Assembly (NCBI GenBank): GCA_045653035.1 | Contig: JAZOLO010000006.1 | Location: forward strand, 1-64,000 | Direction: 5' to 3' | From: RGIG6353 sp045653035 | Lineage (GTDB): Bacteria > Bacillota > Clostridia > Oscillospirales > SIG627 | Length of the DNA stretch: 64,000 nt | Part shown: piece by piece, positions 10,069 through 18,639 of the stretch | How positions within the stretch are numbered: position 1 is the first letter of the stretch | Layout: each line of letters begins with the position of its first letter | Translations under genes and position numbers: made by a program | The notes under the pieces: generated by a model | What the model was told of the DNA's origin: nothing | Seen by the model: the letters and a program-made list of their open reading frames with translations, nothing else | Database searches by the model: none

Positions 10069-11385
10069 ATGAAAACAGTTGATATAATCGGTGCAGGTCT
10101 TGCAGGTGTTGAGGCGGCATGGCGTGCGGCAAATACAGGAGTGAAGGTAAGGCTTTTTGAAATGAAGCCTCGACGCTTCTCGCCCGCCCACCATTCACCA
10201 TTTATGGCAGAGCTTGTCTGCTCTAACTCCCTTCGCTCCGACTCCCTTGAAAATGCAGTTGGAATACTTAAAGCCGAAATGGCAGAGCTCCAGAGCATCG
10301 TTATGGAGTCGGCAATGGCAAACAGAGTGCCTGCAGGCGCTTGTCTTGCAGTTGATAGAGTTGGCTTTGCAAGATATATTACAGAAAAAATAACTTCTCA
10401 TCCGAATATTGAGGTTATCCCCGAGGAAAAATTTGACTTTGATTTTGACAATATAACCGTTGTGGCAACAGGACCTCTCACCGACGGAAAGATGGCAGAG
10501 TTTATAAAGAGCCGTGTTTGCGACGATGCACTTTCCTTTTTCGATGCGGCGGCACCTATCGTTGAAAAGGAGTCGATAGATTTCGACTCAGCCTTTATTG
10601 CTTCCCGTTGGGGGAAGGGTGAGGCGGCATACATAAATTGCCCTATGACCCGTGAGGAATACGACGTATTCTACCGTGAGCTTGTAAGCGCTAAAACAGC
10701 CGAGCTTCACACCTTCGATACCGACCTTCGTGTTTTCGAGGGGTGTATGCCCGTTGAGGTAATGGCAGAAAGAGGCTATGAAACGCTTCTTTTCGGGCCT
10801 ATGAAGCCTGTCGGACTCATCGACCCCAAGACAGGGAAAGAGGCATATGCCACGGTACAGCTCAGACAGGACAACTCAGAGGGCACGATGTATAACATCG
10901 TAGGCTTCCAGACGCACCTGACATTCCCTGAGCAAAAGAGAGTTTTCGGACTTATTCCCGCCCTTAAAAACGCAAACTTTTTAAGATACGGCGTAATGCA
11001 CCGAAACACCTTTATAAATTCACCGAAGCTCCTCACACCCTTCTACTCCATGAGAGAGAGGGAGAACATCTTTTTTGCAGGACAGATGACGGGAGTTGAG
11101 GGCTATCTTGAATCAGCCTCCTCCGGACTTGTGGCAGGACTCAACGCCGCAAGACTTGCCATCTGCGAAAAAGGAATAGATTTTGGAAAAGACACCGCAA
11201 TCGGTGCTCTTGCAAACTACGTTTCAAACCCCTCGGTCACCTCATTTCAGCCCATGAACGTAAATTTTGGAATAATAGCCCCTCTTGACAAAAAGGTCAA
11301 GGGCTCAAAAAAGGCGAGAAACGGTGCTATAGGGGAGCGATGTATAAACAGAATTAAAGAGATAAAGGAGGAATACTCCCTGTGA
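10069..11385 (+). CDS. trmFO: Folate/FAD-dependent tRNA (uracil-54-C5) methyltransferase TrmFO
   Basis: Makes ribothymidine at position 54 of tRNA using methylenetetrahydrofolate and FADH2 instead of SAM. The protein has an N-terminal FAD-binding GAGLAGVEAAW (from about residue 8), the family signature around HHSPFMAELVCSNSLRS and the C-terminal GVEGYLESASSGLVAGLNAA. The ATG at 10069 starts 2 bp after the topA stop, with AAAGAAGAG as ribosome site inside the topA end. Length 438 residues, normal for the family. Confidence 0.97.
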   Translation: MKTVDIIGAGLAGVEAAWRAANTGVKVRLFEMKPRRFSPAHHSPFMAELVCSNSLRSDSLENAVGILKAEMAELQSIVMESAMANRVPAGACLAVDRVGFARYITEKITSHPNIEVIPEEKFDFDFDNITVVATGPLTDGKMAEFIKSRVCDDALSFFDAAAPIVEKESIDFDSAFIASRWGKGEAAYINCPMTREEYDVFYRELVSAKTAELHTFDTDLRVFEGCMPVEVMAERGYETLLFGPMKPVGLIDPKTGKEAYATVQLRQDNSEGTMYNIVGFQTHLTFPEQKRVFGLIPALKNANFLRYGVMHRNTFINSPKLLTPFYSMRERENIFFAGQMTGVEGYLESASSGLVAGLNAARLAICEKGIDFGKDTAIGALANYVSNPSVTSFQPMNVNFGIIAPLDKKVKGSKKARNGAIGERCINRIKEIKEEYSL

Positions 11386-12416
11386 GACTTATTATTGATA
11401 CAATGAGCGGAGACACCGCAGCAATAGAGGCAGTCAAGGGTGCTGTCAAGGCAAAGCGTGAGCTTGGAGTTGACGTAACTCTTGTAGGACAGGAAAAGGT
11501 AATAAGAGAAGCACTCGATGCTCTTCACGAGAGCGAGAGCGAAAGCCTTAAGATTGTACACGCTGAAAGCGTTGTAACCATGGAGGACGATTATCTTGTG
11601 GTTATAAAATCCAAAAAGGATTCCTCTATGAGCGTGGGACTTACCCTTCTCAAAAACGGAGAGGGAGATGCCTTTATATCAAGCGGAAATACAGGTGCAC
11701 TCGTTGCAGGTGCAAGTCTTATTGTAAGACGCATGAAGGGCATAAAGGCGGCGGCAATCGGTGCGGTTATCCCACTGGGCAAGCCCATGCTTCTCATTGA
11801 CTCGGGTGCAAACGTTGCGCCTTCCGCCGACTCCATGAAGCAGTTTGCCGTTATGGGCTCTATCTATATGCAGAATATGTTTGAGATAGAAAGCCCACGT
11901 GTGGCTCTTATAAATAACGGCACTGAGGAAACCAAGGGCAACGACCTTGCCCGTGAGACCTACGCTCTCCTCCGAGATACAAAGGATATAAACTTTGTTG
12001 GAAACATTGAGGGCAGAGATATCGTAAACTCCGTTTGCGACGTGCTTGTTGCAGACGGCTATACGGGAAACATAATTCTCAAGCTTGTTGAAGGCTTTGG
12101 CAAATTCATGTCAAAGACCTTGAAGTCAATGTTCAAGAAGAACTTTTTAACGCTCATCGGTGCACTTTTCCTGAAGGGTGAGGCAATGAAGCTTAAAAAG
12201 TCCATGGACTACACCGAATACGGCGGAGCGCCACTGCTCGGTGTTTCTGCCCCTGTTATAAAGGCACACGGAAATTCGGGCGAGAAGGGTATCTTCTCCG
12301 CTTGCCGACAGGCAAAGATTTTTGTAGAAACGGAAATAATTAAAGAAATCGAAGAGGCGGCTTTAAAGATGCGTGAAGAAAGAAAAGCCTCGGGTGAGAA
12401 GGAAAATGAACAGTAA
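11382..12416 (+). CDS. plsX: Phosphate acyltransferase PlsX
   Basis: Converts acyl-ACP to acyl-phosphate, the acyl donor for PlsY in membrane phospholipid synthesis. 344 residues. The N-terminal IIDTMSGDTAAIEAVKGA corresponds to the usual AMGGDxxP region, slightly divergent. SSGNTGALVAGA and the C-terminal NSGEKGIFSACRQA region support the call. Translation starts at a GTG that overlaps the trmFO stop by 4 bp; AAAGGAGG lies about 10 bp upstream. No acpP gene follows, although plsX-acpP-rnc is a common order. Confidence 0.95.
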   Translation: MRLIIDTMSGDTAAIEAVKGAVKAKRELGVDVTLVGQEKVIREALDALHESESESLKIVHAESVVTMEDDYLVVIKSKKDSSMSVGLTLLKNGEGDAFISSGNTGALVAGASLIVRRMKGIKAAAIGAVIPLGKPMLLIDSGANVAPSADSMKQFAVMGSIYMQNMFEIESPRVALINNGTEETKGNDLARETYALLRDTKDINFVGNIEGRDIVNSVCDVLVADGYTGNIILKLVEGFGKFMSKTLKSMFKKNFLTLIGALFLKGEAMKLKKSMDYTEYGGAPLLGVSAPVIKAHGNSGEKGIFSACRQAKIFVETEIIKEIEEAALKMREERKASGEKENEQ

Positions 12417-13155
12417 AGAGCTTTATACAGATGAATTTATTAAAAAAGCCCGAGAGCTTGAAGATATTATCGGGCATAAATATAAGAATATAGAGTATCT
12501 TCTCACAGCACTTTCCCACTCCTCCTTTGCCAACGAGAAAAAGGCAAAAAAGCTTTTAGTGGAGTGTAACGAGAGACTTGAATTCCTCGGTGACTCTGTG
12601 CTTTCCATCGTGGTTTCTTCTTATATTTTCTCATCTCTTTCATCGCTTCCCGAGGGAGAGCTTACGAAAATACGCGCCTATGCCGTTTGCGAGGATGCAC
12701 TCTTTAACTACGCTACAAGGATAGGACTTGGTGAATACCTTGCTCTCGGAAAGGGTGAGGAAAAAACCGACGGACGCCACAGAAAGTCGATACTCGCAGA
12801 TGCAACGGAGGCGATTATCGCATCCGTTTATCTCGACAGCTTTTCAAGTCTCGATGCGGTGCGTGACTTCGTAATGGAGATAGCCCGTCCCAGAATAGAA
12901 GAGATGCTTTCAACTCTTAAAAAGGGCGGCTCGAAAAACTATAAAGGCTCACTCCAACAGCTTGTACAGAACTCAAAGGGTGATATTCTTGAATACGAGG
13001 AGATTTCATCAAGCGGTCCCGACCATGCCAAGACCTTTAAGATAAGGGTAAAGCTTAACTCCAACGAAATAGGTGTGGGAGAGGGACGTACAAAGCAAGA
13101 GGCAGAGCAGGCGGCGGCAAGAGAAGCACTCATGCTTTTTGGAGAAAAGGTTTGA
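12406..13155 (+). CDS. rnc: Ribonuclease III
   Basis: Double-strand-specific endoribonuclease for rRNA processing and mRNA turnover. 249 residues. The catalytic signature NERLEFLGDSVLS is at about 55-67 and the second acidic site is in DATEAIIASVYLDS. The C-terminal double-stranded RNA-binding domain begins near NYKGSLQQLVQN and ends GEGRTKQEAEQAAAREAL. The ATG at 12406 lies inside the last 11 bp of plsX and follows GAGAAGG. The frame is open for 11 further codons upstream, so a slightly earlier start cannot be excluded. Confidence 0.96.
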   Translation: MNSKELYTDEFIKKARELEDIIGHKYKNIEYLLTALSHSSFANEKKAKKLLVECNERLEFLGDSVLSIVVSSYIFSSLSSLPEGELTKIRAYAVCEDALFNYATRIGLGEYLALGKGEEKTDGRHRKSILADATEAIIASVYLDSFSSLDAVRDFVMEIARPRIEEMLSTLKKGGSKNYKGSLQQLVQNSKGDILEYEEISSSGPDHAKTFKIRVKLNSNEIGVGEGRTKQEAEQAAAREALMLFGEKV

Positions 13156-13180
13156 CTTTTTAAACGTTTTAGTTTAAAAT
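13152..13180 (+). promoter_or_regulatory. Promoter for the 13.2-kb secreted protein gene
   Basis: TTGACT, 17-bp spacer, TAAAAT. The -35 box overlaps the rnc stop codon, so the downstream gene has its own promoter despite the short gap. Confidence 0.75.
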
Positions 13181-13221
13181 AATAGAAGAAGCAATCCCCC
13201 CTATTTTGAAAGGACAAAGAT

Positions 13222-14238
13222 ATGAAAAAAAGATTTTCCGTAATACTTGCAGTGATTTTGACACTGACACTTGTGTCGTCACTGGGTATAAATATAGCCG
13301 CATCGGTTATAGAAACTCCTATAATCCCACTGCTTCCTGCCGTCAGCACTGAAGTAAGACTTACCTCCGATGCTGAGAAAACCGTTCATGGAGGAACGAC
13401 AGTAAACTTTGTAACCGAAATAAATGAGCTTCCCCAAAACGGAGTATCATCTGTAGAGCTTGTTTACACCTACGCCGACAGCCTTGAATTTAACGGTAAC
13501 ATTACCACGTCAGGTCTTCCGACGGGATGGGAAATTTCTGAATACACCGACGAGAACAATAAGATTTCGTTTGATGTAACAGACTTGTCGGGTGAAAACA
13601 CAGTTAAAAAATCCTTCGCTGTAAGATTTTCCTTTGACGTATCAATGACTCCCGCATCTGACCTTTACTTAAAGCTTTCTACCGTTCGACTTCTGGACGG
13701 CGACGGAAACACTGTTTACGACGTTGTGGTATCACCAAGCAGAGTTGATTTTGAAGCAGACTCGGTAGTACCTCTTTTTGAGCATATTGGAGCCTCCCTT
13801 AGAATAAACAACACTCCCGCTCTCAGATTTGCTATGAGAGTAGAAAAGGACGAGGTTTATAAAGCGGTGCTAGGAGAAGGGAAGTACAGCTATTCTAACG
13901 ACGATACCCTTAAGTTTGGTATGCTCTACATTGCCGAGAGTGCACTTATAGGTGAGCTTGAGGTTGGCACAAAGGGTGCACATAAAGAGATTTTCAAGAA
14001 AGCCTTTACCGATAATGCAAATGAAATAGTATTTGCATACACTGTAGAGAACTTCCTTGGTAACAAAACGAATTTTGTGACACGTCCCTTTGTAATATAT
14101 GAGGGTGACGACGGTGAAATCCTTTATTTCTACGGAGAAGCTAAAATAAGAAGTGCTTCACAGGTAGCCGAGGCAGAACTCAGAAGCACCACGGATACTG
14201 CAAAAAAAGCAATGCTAAATAAGTTTATAGAGAATTAA
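13222..14238 (+). CDS. Secreted protein with cohesin-like region and a C-terminal surface domain
   Basis: A 338-residue exported protein. The signal peptide is KKRFSVILAVILTLTLVSSLG, with a likely cut after residue 27. Residues about 40-175 form a beta-rich module (VELVYTYADSLEFNG, SFAVRFSFDVS) resembling cohesin/carbohydrate-binding-type folds; this is only a pattern-level guess. The second half contains GASLRINNTPALRFAMRV, a motif I associate with repeated surface domains of gut Clostridia. No catalytic residues are evident. It has its own promoter and a strong terminator, so it is monocistronic. Confidence 0.7.
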   Translation: MKKRFSVILAVILTLTLVSSLGINIAASVIETPIIPLLPAVSTEVRLTSDAEKTVHGGTTVNFVTEINELPQNGVSSVELVYTYADSLEFNGNITTSGLPTGWEISEYTDENNKISFDVTDLSGENTVKKSFAVRFSFDVSMTPASDLYLKLSTVRLLDGDGNTVYDVVVSPSRVDFEADSVVPLFEHIGASLRINNTPALRFAMRVEKDEVYKAVLGEGKYSYSNDDTLKFGMLYIAESALIGELEVGTKGAHKEIFKKAFTDNANEIVFAYTVENFLGNKTNFVTRPFVIYEGDDGEILYFYGEAKIRSASQVAEAELRSTTDTAKKAMLNKFIEN

Positions 14239-14245
14239 AAATAAA

Positions 14246-14282
14246 ATGGGTAGCAGGTTTTACCGCTACCCATTTTTGTTTT
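14246..14282. terminator. Bidirectional intrinsic terminator
   Basis: A 9-bp stem ATGGGTAGC/GCTACCCAT is flanked by T-rich sequence on one side and A-rich on the other. It serves the secreted protein gene on the plus strand and the converging permease gene on the minus strand. Confidence 0.85.
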
Positions 14283-15658
14283 TATTCGTTATCTTCTGAT
14301 GTCTTTTTTGAAAGAACAACGTTTACGATAATACCGAGGATAAGTGAACAAGCAATAGCTGTAATGGTAACCTTACCGATAGCCATAGCCATACCGCCGA
14401 TACCGGGGATAAGGATTGCGGCTACTGTGAAGAGGTTAGCATTGTTTTCAAGGTCAACCTTCTGAATCATCTTAAGACCCGAAACCGCGATGAAGCCGTA
14501 AAGAGTGATACATACACCGCCCATTACGCATCCGGGGATAGAATCAAGGAATGCAACGAAGGGAGAGATGAATGAGATAAGAAGTGCCATGATAGCTGTA
14601 GTTGTGATAGTAACAACCGAAGCGTTCTTTGTGATGGCAACACAGCCAACAGACTCGCCGTATGTAGTGTTGGGACAACCGCCAAATATTGCACCAACCA
14701 TAGAGCCTACACCGTCACCGAGAAGAGTTCTGTGAAGACCTGGCTCTTCAAGAAGGTCGGACTCGATGATGGAAGAAAGGTTCTTGTGGTCTGCGATGTG
14801 CTCTGCAAATACAACGAATGCAACGGGAACGTATGCAACTGCAACAGTTGCAAGGTATGAGCCGTCAATAGCCTTAACACCCTTGAGAGCTTCAAGGAAT
14901 GTGAATTCGGGAACTGCGAGGAAGGTTGAAAGTGTAACACCGCCCTCAACAAGTGCCTTGAAGGGAGCGAAGTCGATAACCTTAAGAGCGTCAATGCCAG
15001 TGGCATTTCCGATAAGGGTGAATATAAGACCTACTGCATAACCTGCAAGGATACCGATGATGAAGGGAATAAGACGAGCCATCTTCTTGCCGTATACCGA
15101 GCAGGAGATAACTACGAAGAAAGTAACGAGAGCACAAGCGAGAGATGCCCAGATACTGCCTGTCATAATGAATGAGCCGTTACCGTCCTGAGGACCGTAT
15201 GAGAATACGTCCTTTATTGCCGCACCTGCAAGGGAAAGACCGATGAGGGCAACGGTAGGACCGATAACAACGGGAGGCATAAGCTTGTTTATCCAGTTAA
15301 CACCTACAAGCTTGATAACTATAGCGATTACTACGTATACAAGACCTGCGAGTATTGCACCGAGGATAATTCCTGCAAAGCCTGCGGCAGCGGATACCGC
15401 ACCTGCAAAAGCGGTAACCATAGAACCGATGAATGCGAAGGAAGAACCGAGGAATACGGGGCTCTTGAACTTAGTGAAAAGCTGATAGATGATAGTACCT
15501 GCACCTGCTCCGAAAAGGGCAGCTGATGCGGTCATTCCGTTTCCTACGATAGCAGGAACTGCGATTGTAGCCGCCATGATAGCAAGAAGCTGCTGGATGG
15601 CAAAGACAATCAACTGACCGAACGAGGGTTTGTCTTTTACGTTGTAGACAAGTTTCAT
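14282..15658 (-). CDS. uraA: Uracil permease, NCS2 (nucleobase:cation symporter-2) family
   Basis: Proton-coupled nucleobase importer with about 12-14 membrane segments in 458 residues. The N-terminal QQLLAIMAATIAVPAIVG, the LVGVNWINKLMPPVVIGPTVALIGLSLA stretch (split here across helices) and GGCPNTTYGESVGCVAITKNAS match UraA/PyrP rather than the xanthine branch. The leader carries a PyrR-type attenuator, which supports uracil as substrate. It has a perfect promoter and stands alone. Confidence 0.88.
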   Translation of the reverse strand: MKLVYNVKDKPSFGQLIVFAIQQLLAIMAATIAVPAIVGNGMTASAALFGAGAGTIIYQLFTKFKSPVFLGSSFAFIGSMVTAFAGAVSAAAGFAGIILGAILAGLVYVVIAIVIKLVGVNWINKLMPPVVIGPTVALIGLSLAGAAIKDVFSYGPQDGNGSFIMTGSIWASLACALVTFFVVISCSVYGKKMARLIPFIIGILAGYAVGLIFTLIGNATGIDALKVIDFAPFKALVEGGVTLSTFLAVPEFTFLEALKGVKAIDGSYLATVAVAYVPVAFVVFAEHIADHKNLSSIIESDLLEEPGLHRTLLGDGVGSMVGAIFGGCPNTTYGESVGCVAITKNASVVTITTTAIMALLISFISPFVAFLDSIPGCVMGGVCITLYGFIAVSGLKMIQKVDLENNANLFTVAAILIPGIGGMAMAIGKVTITAIACSLILGIIVNVVLSKKTSEDNE

Positions 15659-15701
15659 TTTTAAAATCTCCTTTTAATTTTTTGGGCAAGTCAAAAAGCA
15701 C

Positions 15702-15780
15702 AAAAAAATAGTCTTGCCGAGGCAAGACGTAAGTTTTCTGCTCATCTTGCCAAAGTTTTTCTCAAGACTCACCAGACTTC
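15702..15780 (-). promoter_or_regulatory. PyrR-type transcription attenuator of uraA
   Basis: Read on the minus strand, the leader first shows AGTCTGGTGAGTCT (15765-15778), a 12-of-14 match to my recollection of the PyrR-binding loop consensus. It then has GGCAAGAT (15744-15751), which can pair with the later GTCTTGCC as an antiterminator. The terminator GTCTTGCC-GA-GGCAAGAC (15711-15728, as read on the plus strand) follows, with a U tract at 15702-15710. Antiterminator and terminator share the same strand and exclude each other. The leader GTCTTG next to the PyrR loop can pair with CAAGAT as anti-antiterminator. Binding of UMP-loaded PyrR would then stop transcription. Confidence 0.75.
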
Positions 15781-15785
15781 GTTTA

Positions 15786-15814
15786 ATTATATAATGGAAG
15801 CAGAAATTTGTCAA
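15786..15814 (-). promoter_or_regulatory. Promoter of uraA
   Basis: On the minus strand a consensus TTGACA and a consensus TATAAT are separated by exactly 17 bp. Such a perfect promoter fits a gene whose control lies in the leader. Confidence 0.9.
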
Positions 15815-15897
15815 TAGCAGTCGAAAAAATCTCTTGAATTATCTTGAAAAGAAATACCTTTTATGATAAACTTTATTTTGAACGTGAGGTGTAAATT

Positions 15898-17181
15898 TTG
15901 AAAAAGCTTTTTTCTTTATTTTTAGTACTCTTTGTACTTATTTTGGTTTCCTGCTCGGGAGAAGCAACAGACAGCCCCAAATACGTCTTTTTATTCGTAG
16001 GTGACGGAATGGGTATGAATGCGGTAACTCTTGCAGAGTATGCAGGGGAGGATATCGCTTTTTCTGACTTTGAAAGCTTTGGTACTCTTTCAACTCACAA
16101 TCTTTCATCGGAAATCACCGACTCCGCATCCGCTGCCACTGCCTTTGCCACAGGTAAGAAAACACTTAAAGGCAGGGTGGGTGTTGACAAAAACGGTAAA
16201 AAGCTTGATAGCCTTACCGACTTTTTCAAGGATAAGAACATGAGGGTGGGACTTGTGTCGTCGCAAGCGGTGAACCATGCAACCCCCGCCGTGTTTTACG
16301 CTCACAACAAGTCGAGATACAACTACTATGAAATAGGACTGGACTTCGTTTCCTCAAAGGTAGATGTCTTTGCAGGCGCGGGCTTTCTTTCACCCGAGGG
16401 CGACAAGGGCAACCTTTACGACCTTGCGAAAGGGCGAGTTATAACCAATGGTAAGGAATATCTACCTTATGAAATTGACCGTGAAAAGGGTGAGTGCTCT
16501 CTTGCAGATTATCTTTATGAAGCAATTTTGACACTTGACGGTGACGAGGGCTTTTTCATTATGTGTGAGGGGGGCAGGATAGACTCTGCCTGCCATCTAA
16601 ACGATGCCGCCACGGCAATTCGAGAGGTGAACGCATTTTCCGATGCCGTAAATGTAGCACTGGATTTTTATAAAATGCATCCCGAAGAAACTCTTATTTT
16701 AGTTACTGCCGACCATGAAACGGGAGGACTTGCTTTGGGCTTTACGGGTACTGAATATGAAATGTATCCCGAAATTCTCAAAGAGCAAAAAATTTCCTGC
16801 CAGAGATATGCTGACGAATACGTTTCAAAATATATAGAAAACAATACCTCTTTTGAGGAAATACTGAAAGATATAGAAAAGCTTTTCGGGGTTGATGACC
16901 TTACAGAACACGAAAAGAATACGCTTTTGTATGCCGTCGAAATAACAAAAAAGGGCACGGGAGCATATACTACACGTGACTGGCTTGAGTATTCTGATAA
17001 AAATCCTCTTGCTGTATCGGTGGCAAGACTTGTAAATAGCCGTGCAGGAGTGAGCTTTACCACGTTTTATCATACCGCCTCTCCCGTAGGAATATGGGCA
17101 AAGGGCGTAGGTGAAGAAAAATTTACGGGCTTTTTTGACAATACCGATATTTATTACAAAATAAAGGAAGTATGCCGATAG
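15898..17181 (+). CDS. Lipoprotein alkaline phosphatase
   Basis: Zinc/magnesium phosphomonoesterase of the PhoA family, 427 residues. The lipoprotein signal ends in LVSC with Cys19 as the lipid anchor, so it acts on the outer face of the membrane. DGMG (36-39) is the first metal site and TDSASAATA carries the nucleophile Ser76. HLNDAATAIREVNAF and TADHETGGLALG complete the metal ligands. Translation starts at TTG 15898, preceded by GTGAGGTG; this start gives a perfect signal peptide. It stands alone. Confidence 0.92.
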   Translation: MKKLFSLFLVLFVLILVSCSGEATDSPKYVFLFVGDGMGMNAVTLAEYAGEDIAFSDFESFGTLSTHNLSSEITDSASAATAFATGKKTLKGRVGVDKNGKKLDSLTDFFKDKNMRVGLVSSQAVNHATPAVFYAHNKSRYNYYEIGLDFVSSKVDVFAGAGFLSPEGDKGNLYDLAKGRVITNGKEYLPYEIDREKGECSLADYLYEAILTLDGDEGFFIMCEGGRIDSACHLNDAATAIREVNAFSDAVNVALDFYKMHPEETLILVTADHETGGLALGFTGTEYEMYPEILKEQKISCQRYADEYVSKYIENNTSFEEILKDIEKLFGVDDLTEHEKNTLLYAVEITKKGTGAYTTRDWLEYSDKNPLAVSVARLVNSRAGVSFTTFYHTASPVGIWAKGVGEEKFTGFFDNTDIYYKIKEVCR

Positions 17182-17198
17182 AAAATTGGCGGAATTTG

Positions 17199-17227
17199 TT
17201 GACAAAATTTCCTTTAAGTTGTATCAT
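17199..17227 (+). promoter_or_regulatory. Promoter of cysK
   Basis: TTGACA, 17-bp spacer, TATCAT, about 60 bp ahead of the cysteine synthase start. No riboswitch or T-box is recognisable in the short leader. Confidence 0.75.
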
Positions 17228-17290
17228 TTATTGGCTGGTAAAGATGCGTTATATATCTTTTAACAAAAACAGATCCAAATCGGAGGCAGT

Positions 17291-18217
17291 ATGATTTATG
17301 ACAATATATTGGAGGCTATGGGGAATACACCTATAATAAAGCTCTCCCGAATGGCAGAGGAGGATTCTGCTGATATACTTGTAAAATTTGAAGGACTTAA
17401 CGTTGGCGGTTCTATAAAGACGAGAACTGCTTACAATATGATAATTGATGCCGAAAGACGCGGTGTAATAAATAAAGACACAATAATTGTTGAGCCTACA
17501 AGCGGAAACCAAGGCATAGGACTTGCTCTTGTGGGAGCTGTAAGAGGCTATAGAACGAAGATTATTATGCCCGACTCGGTAAGTGAGGAGAGACGTAAGC
17601 TTGTCTGCCACTACGGAGCAGAGGTAATTCTCGTTCACGATGCGGGAAACATCGGAGAGTGTATCGAGGAATGTCTTAACACCGCACTAAGAATGAAGGA
17701 TGAGGACGAAAACGTGTTCGTTCCCCAACAGTTTGAAAATCCCGCAAACCCCAGTATTCAAAGAGACGTTACGGCAATGGAAATAATAGACGCAGTAGAC
17801 GGTCCTATCCACGGCTTTTGCTCGGGAATAGGAACAGGGGGAACTATTACGGGGATTGGCGAAACGCTAAAAAAATATAATCCCGATATAGAGATATGGG
17901 CAGTTGAGCCGGAACATGCGGCGATTTTGTCGGGTGGCTCAATAGGAACTCACATTCAGATGGGAATAGGTGACGGACTTATCCCCGATATACTCAATCA
18001 AGATATATACACCGATATATGCATCGTCAAGGACGATGAAGCGATAAATACCGCAAAACGACTTGCCTCGGAGGAGGGAATAATGTGCGGTATTTCCAGC
18101 GGTACAAACGTTGCGGCGGCAATAAAGCTTGCCAGAAAATTAGGGAAGGGTAAAAGGGTAGTGACTGTTCTTCCCGACACCGCAGAAAGATATTTTTCAA
18201 CACCTCTTTTTGAATGA
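17291..18217 (+). CDS. cysK: Cysteine synthase (O-acetylserine sulfhydrylase)
   Basis: PLP enzyme that makes cysteine from O-acetylserine and sulfide. 308 residues. The PLP lysine is Lys43 in NVGGSIKTR; most family members have an Asp after this Lys, here Thr. The substrate loop is TSGNQG (70-75) and the phosphate-binding loop is GIGTGGTITG. The start follows GGAGG. It could instead be a related beta-replacement enzyme because of the variant lysine loop, but overall similarity to CysK is strong. Monocistronic, ended by the terminator at 18285-18320. Confidence 0.88.
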   Translation: MIYDNILEAMGNTPIIKLSRMAEEDSADILVKFEGLNVGGSIKTRTAYNMIIDAERRGVINKDTIIVEPTSGNQGIGLALVGAVRGYRTKIIMPDSVSEERRKLVCHYGAEVILVHDAGNIGECIEECLNTALRMKDEDENVFVPQQFENPANPSIQRDVTAMEIIDAVDGPIHGFCSGIGTGGTITGIGETLKKYNPDIEIWAVEPEHAAILSGGSIGTHIQMGIGDGLIPDILNQDIYTDICIVKDDEAINTAKRLASEEGIMCGISSGTNVAAAIKLARKLGKGKRVVTVLPDTAERYFSTPLFE

Positions 18218-18284
18218 TGTATTGTAAAAAATGTGGGAATAGTTGCATTAGTGTTTTTAGTAATAAGTTTTTTGAGAGAGGTTT

Positions 18285-18322
18285 AAGGGGAGAACTTTTT
18301 TATAAAAAAGTTCTCCCCTTTA
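18285..18322. terminator. Bidirectional terminator between cysK and trxA
   Basis: A very long perfect hairpin, AAGGGGAGAACTTTTTT against AAAAAAGTTCTCCCCTT, lies between the converging cysK and thioredoxin genes. Its A/T-rich inner and outer sequence allows function in both directions. Confidence 0.85.
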
Positions 18323-18323
18323 C

Positions 18324-18626
18324 TTACTTCACAAGCTTTAATATTTCCTCTTTTGGTCTTACCCCTACAAGCTGACCTGTGATTTCTCCGTTCTTTATTG
18401 CAACGATAGTGGGAATTGACACGATACCGAATTGTACCGCAAGTGCCTCCTCGTCATCAACGTTGACCTTTCCCACAAGGATGTCGGGATTTTCTTTTGC
18501 AATTTCTTCAACTGTTGGGGCTATCATACGGCAGGGTCCGCACCATGATGCCCAGAAATCAAGAAGTACGGGCTTTTCATTTTTTAAAACTTCGTTTTCA
18601 AAATTATCTTTTGTTATTTCAAGCAT
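18324..18626 (-). CDS. trxA: Thioredoxin
   Basis: Small thiol-disulfide protein, 100 residues. The active site is WASWCGPC with Cys29 and Cys32, and the cis-proline is in VSIPT. It is preceded 13 bp upstream by a ferredoxin:thioredoxin reductase-like gene in the same transcript, which suggests the two are partners. No thioredoxin reductase flavoprotein gene is nearby. Confidence 0.96.
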   Translation of the reverse strand: MLEITKDNFENEVLKNEKPVLLDFWASWCGPCRMIAPTVEEIAKENPDILVGKVNVDDEEALAVQFGIVSIPTIVAIKNGEITGQLVGVRPKEEILKLVK

Positions 18627-18639
18627 GTTTTTTCTCCTT

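Noticed and set aside
13222..14238. Cellulosome cohesin protein
   Set aside because: The beta-rich region is only vaguely similar and no dockerin or glycoside hydrolase is nearby, so the cellulosome label was not used.
15659..15785. Purine or xanthine riboswitch before the permease
   Set aside because: No purine-aptamer core bases are visible, while a PyrR-like loop and the antiterminator/terminator pair explain the leader.
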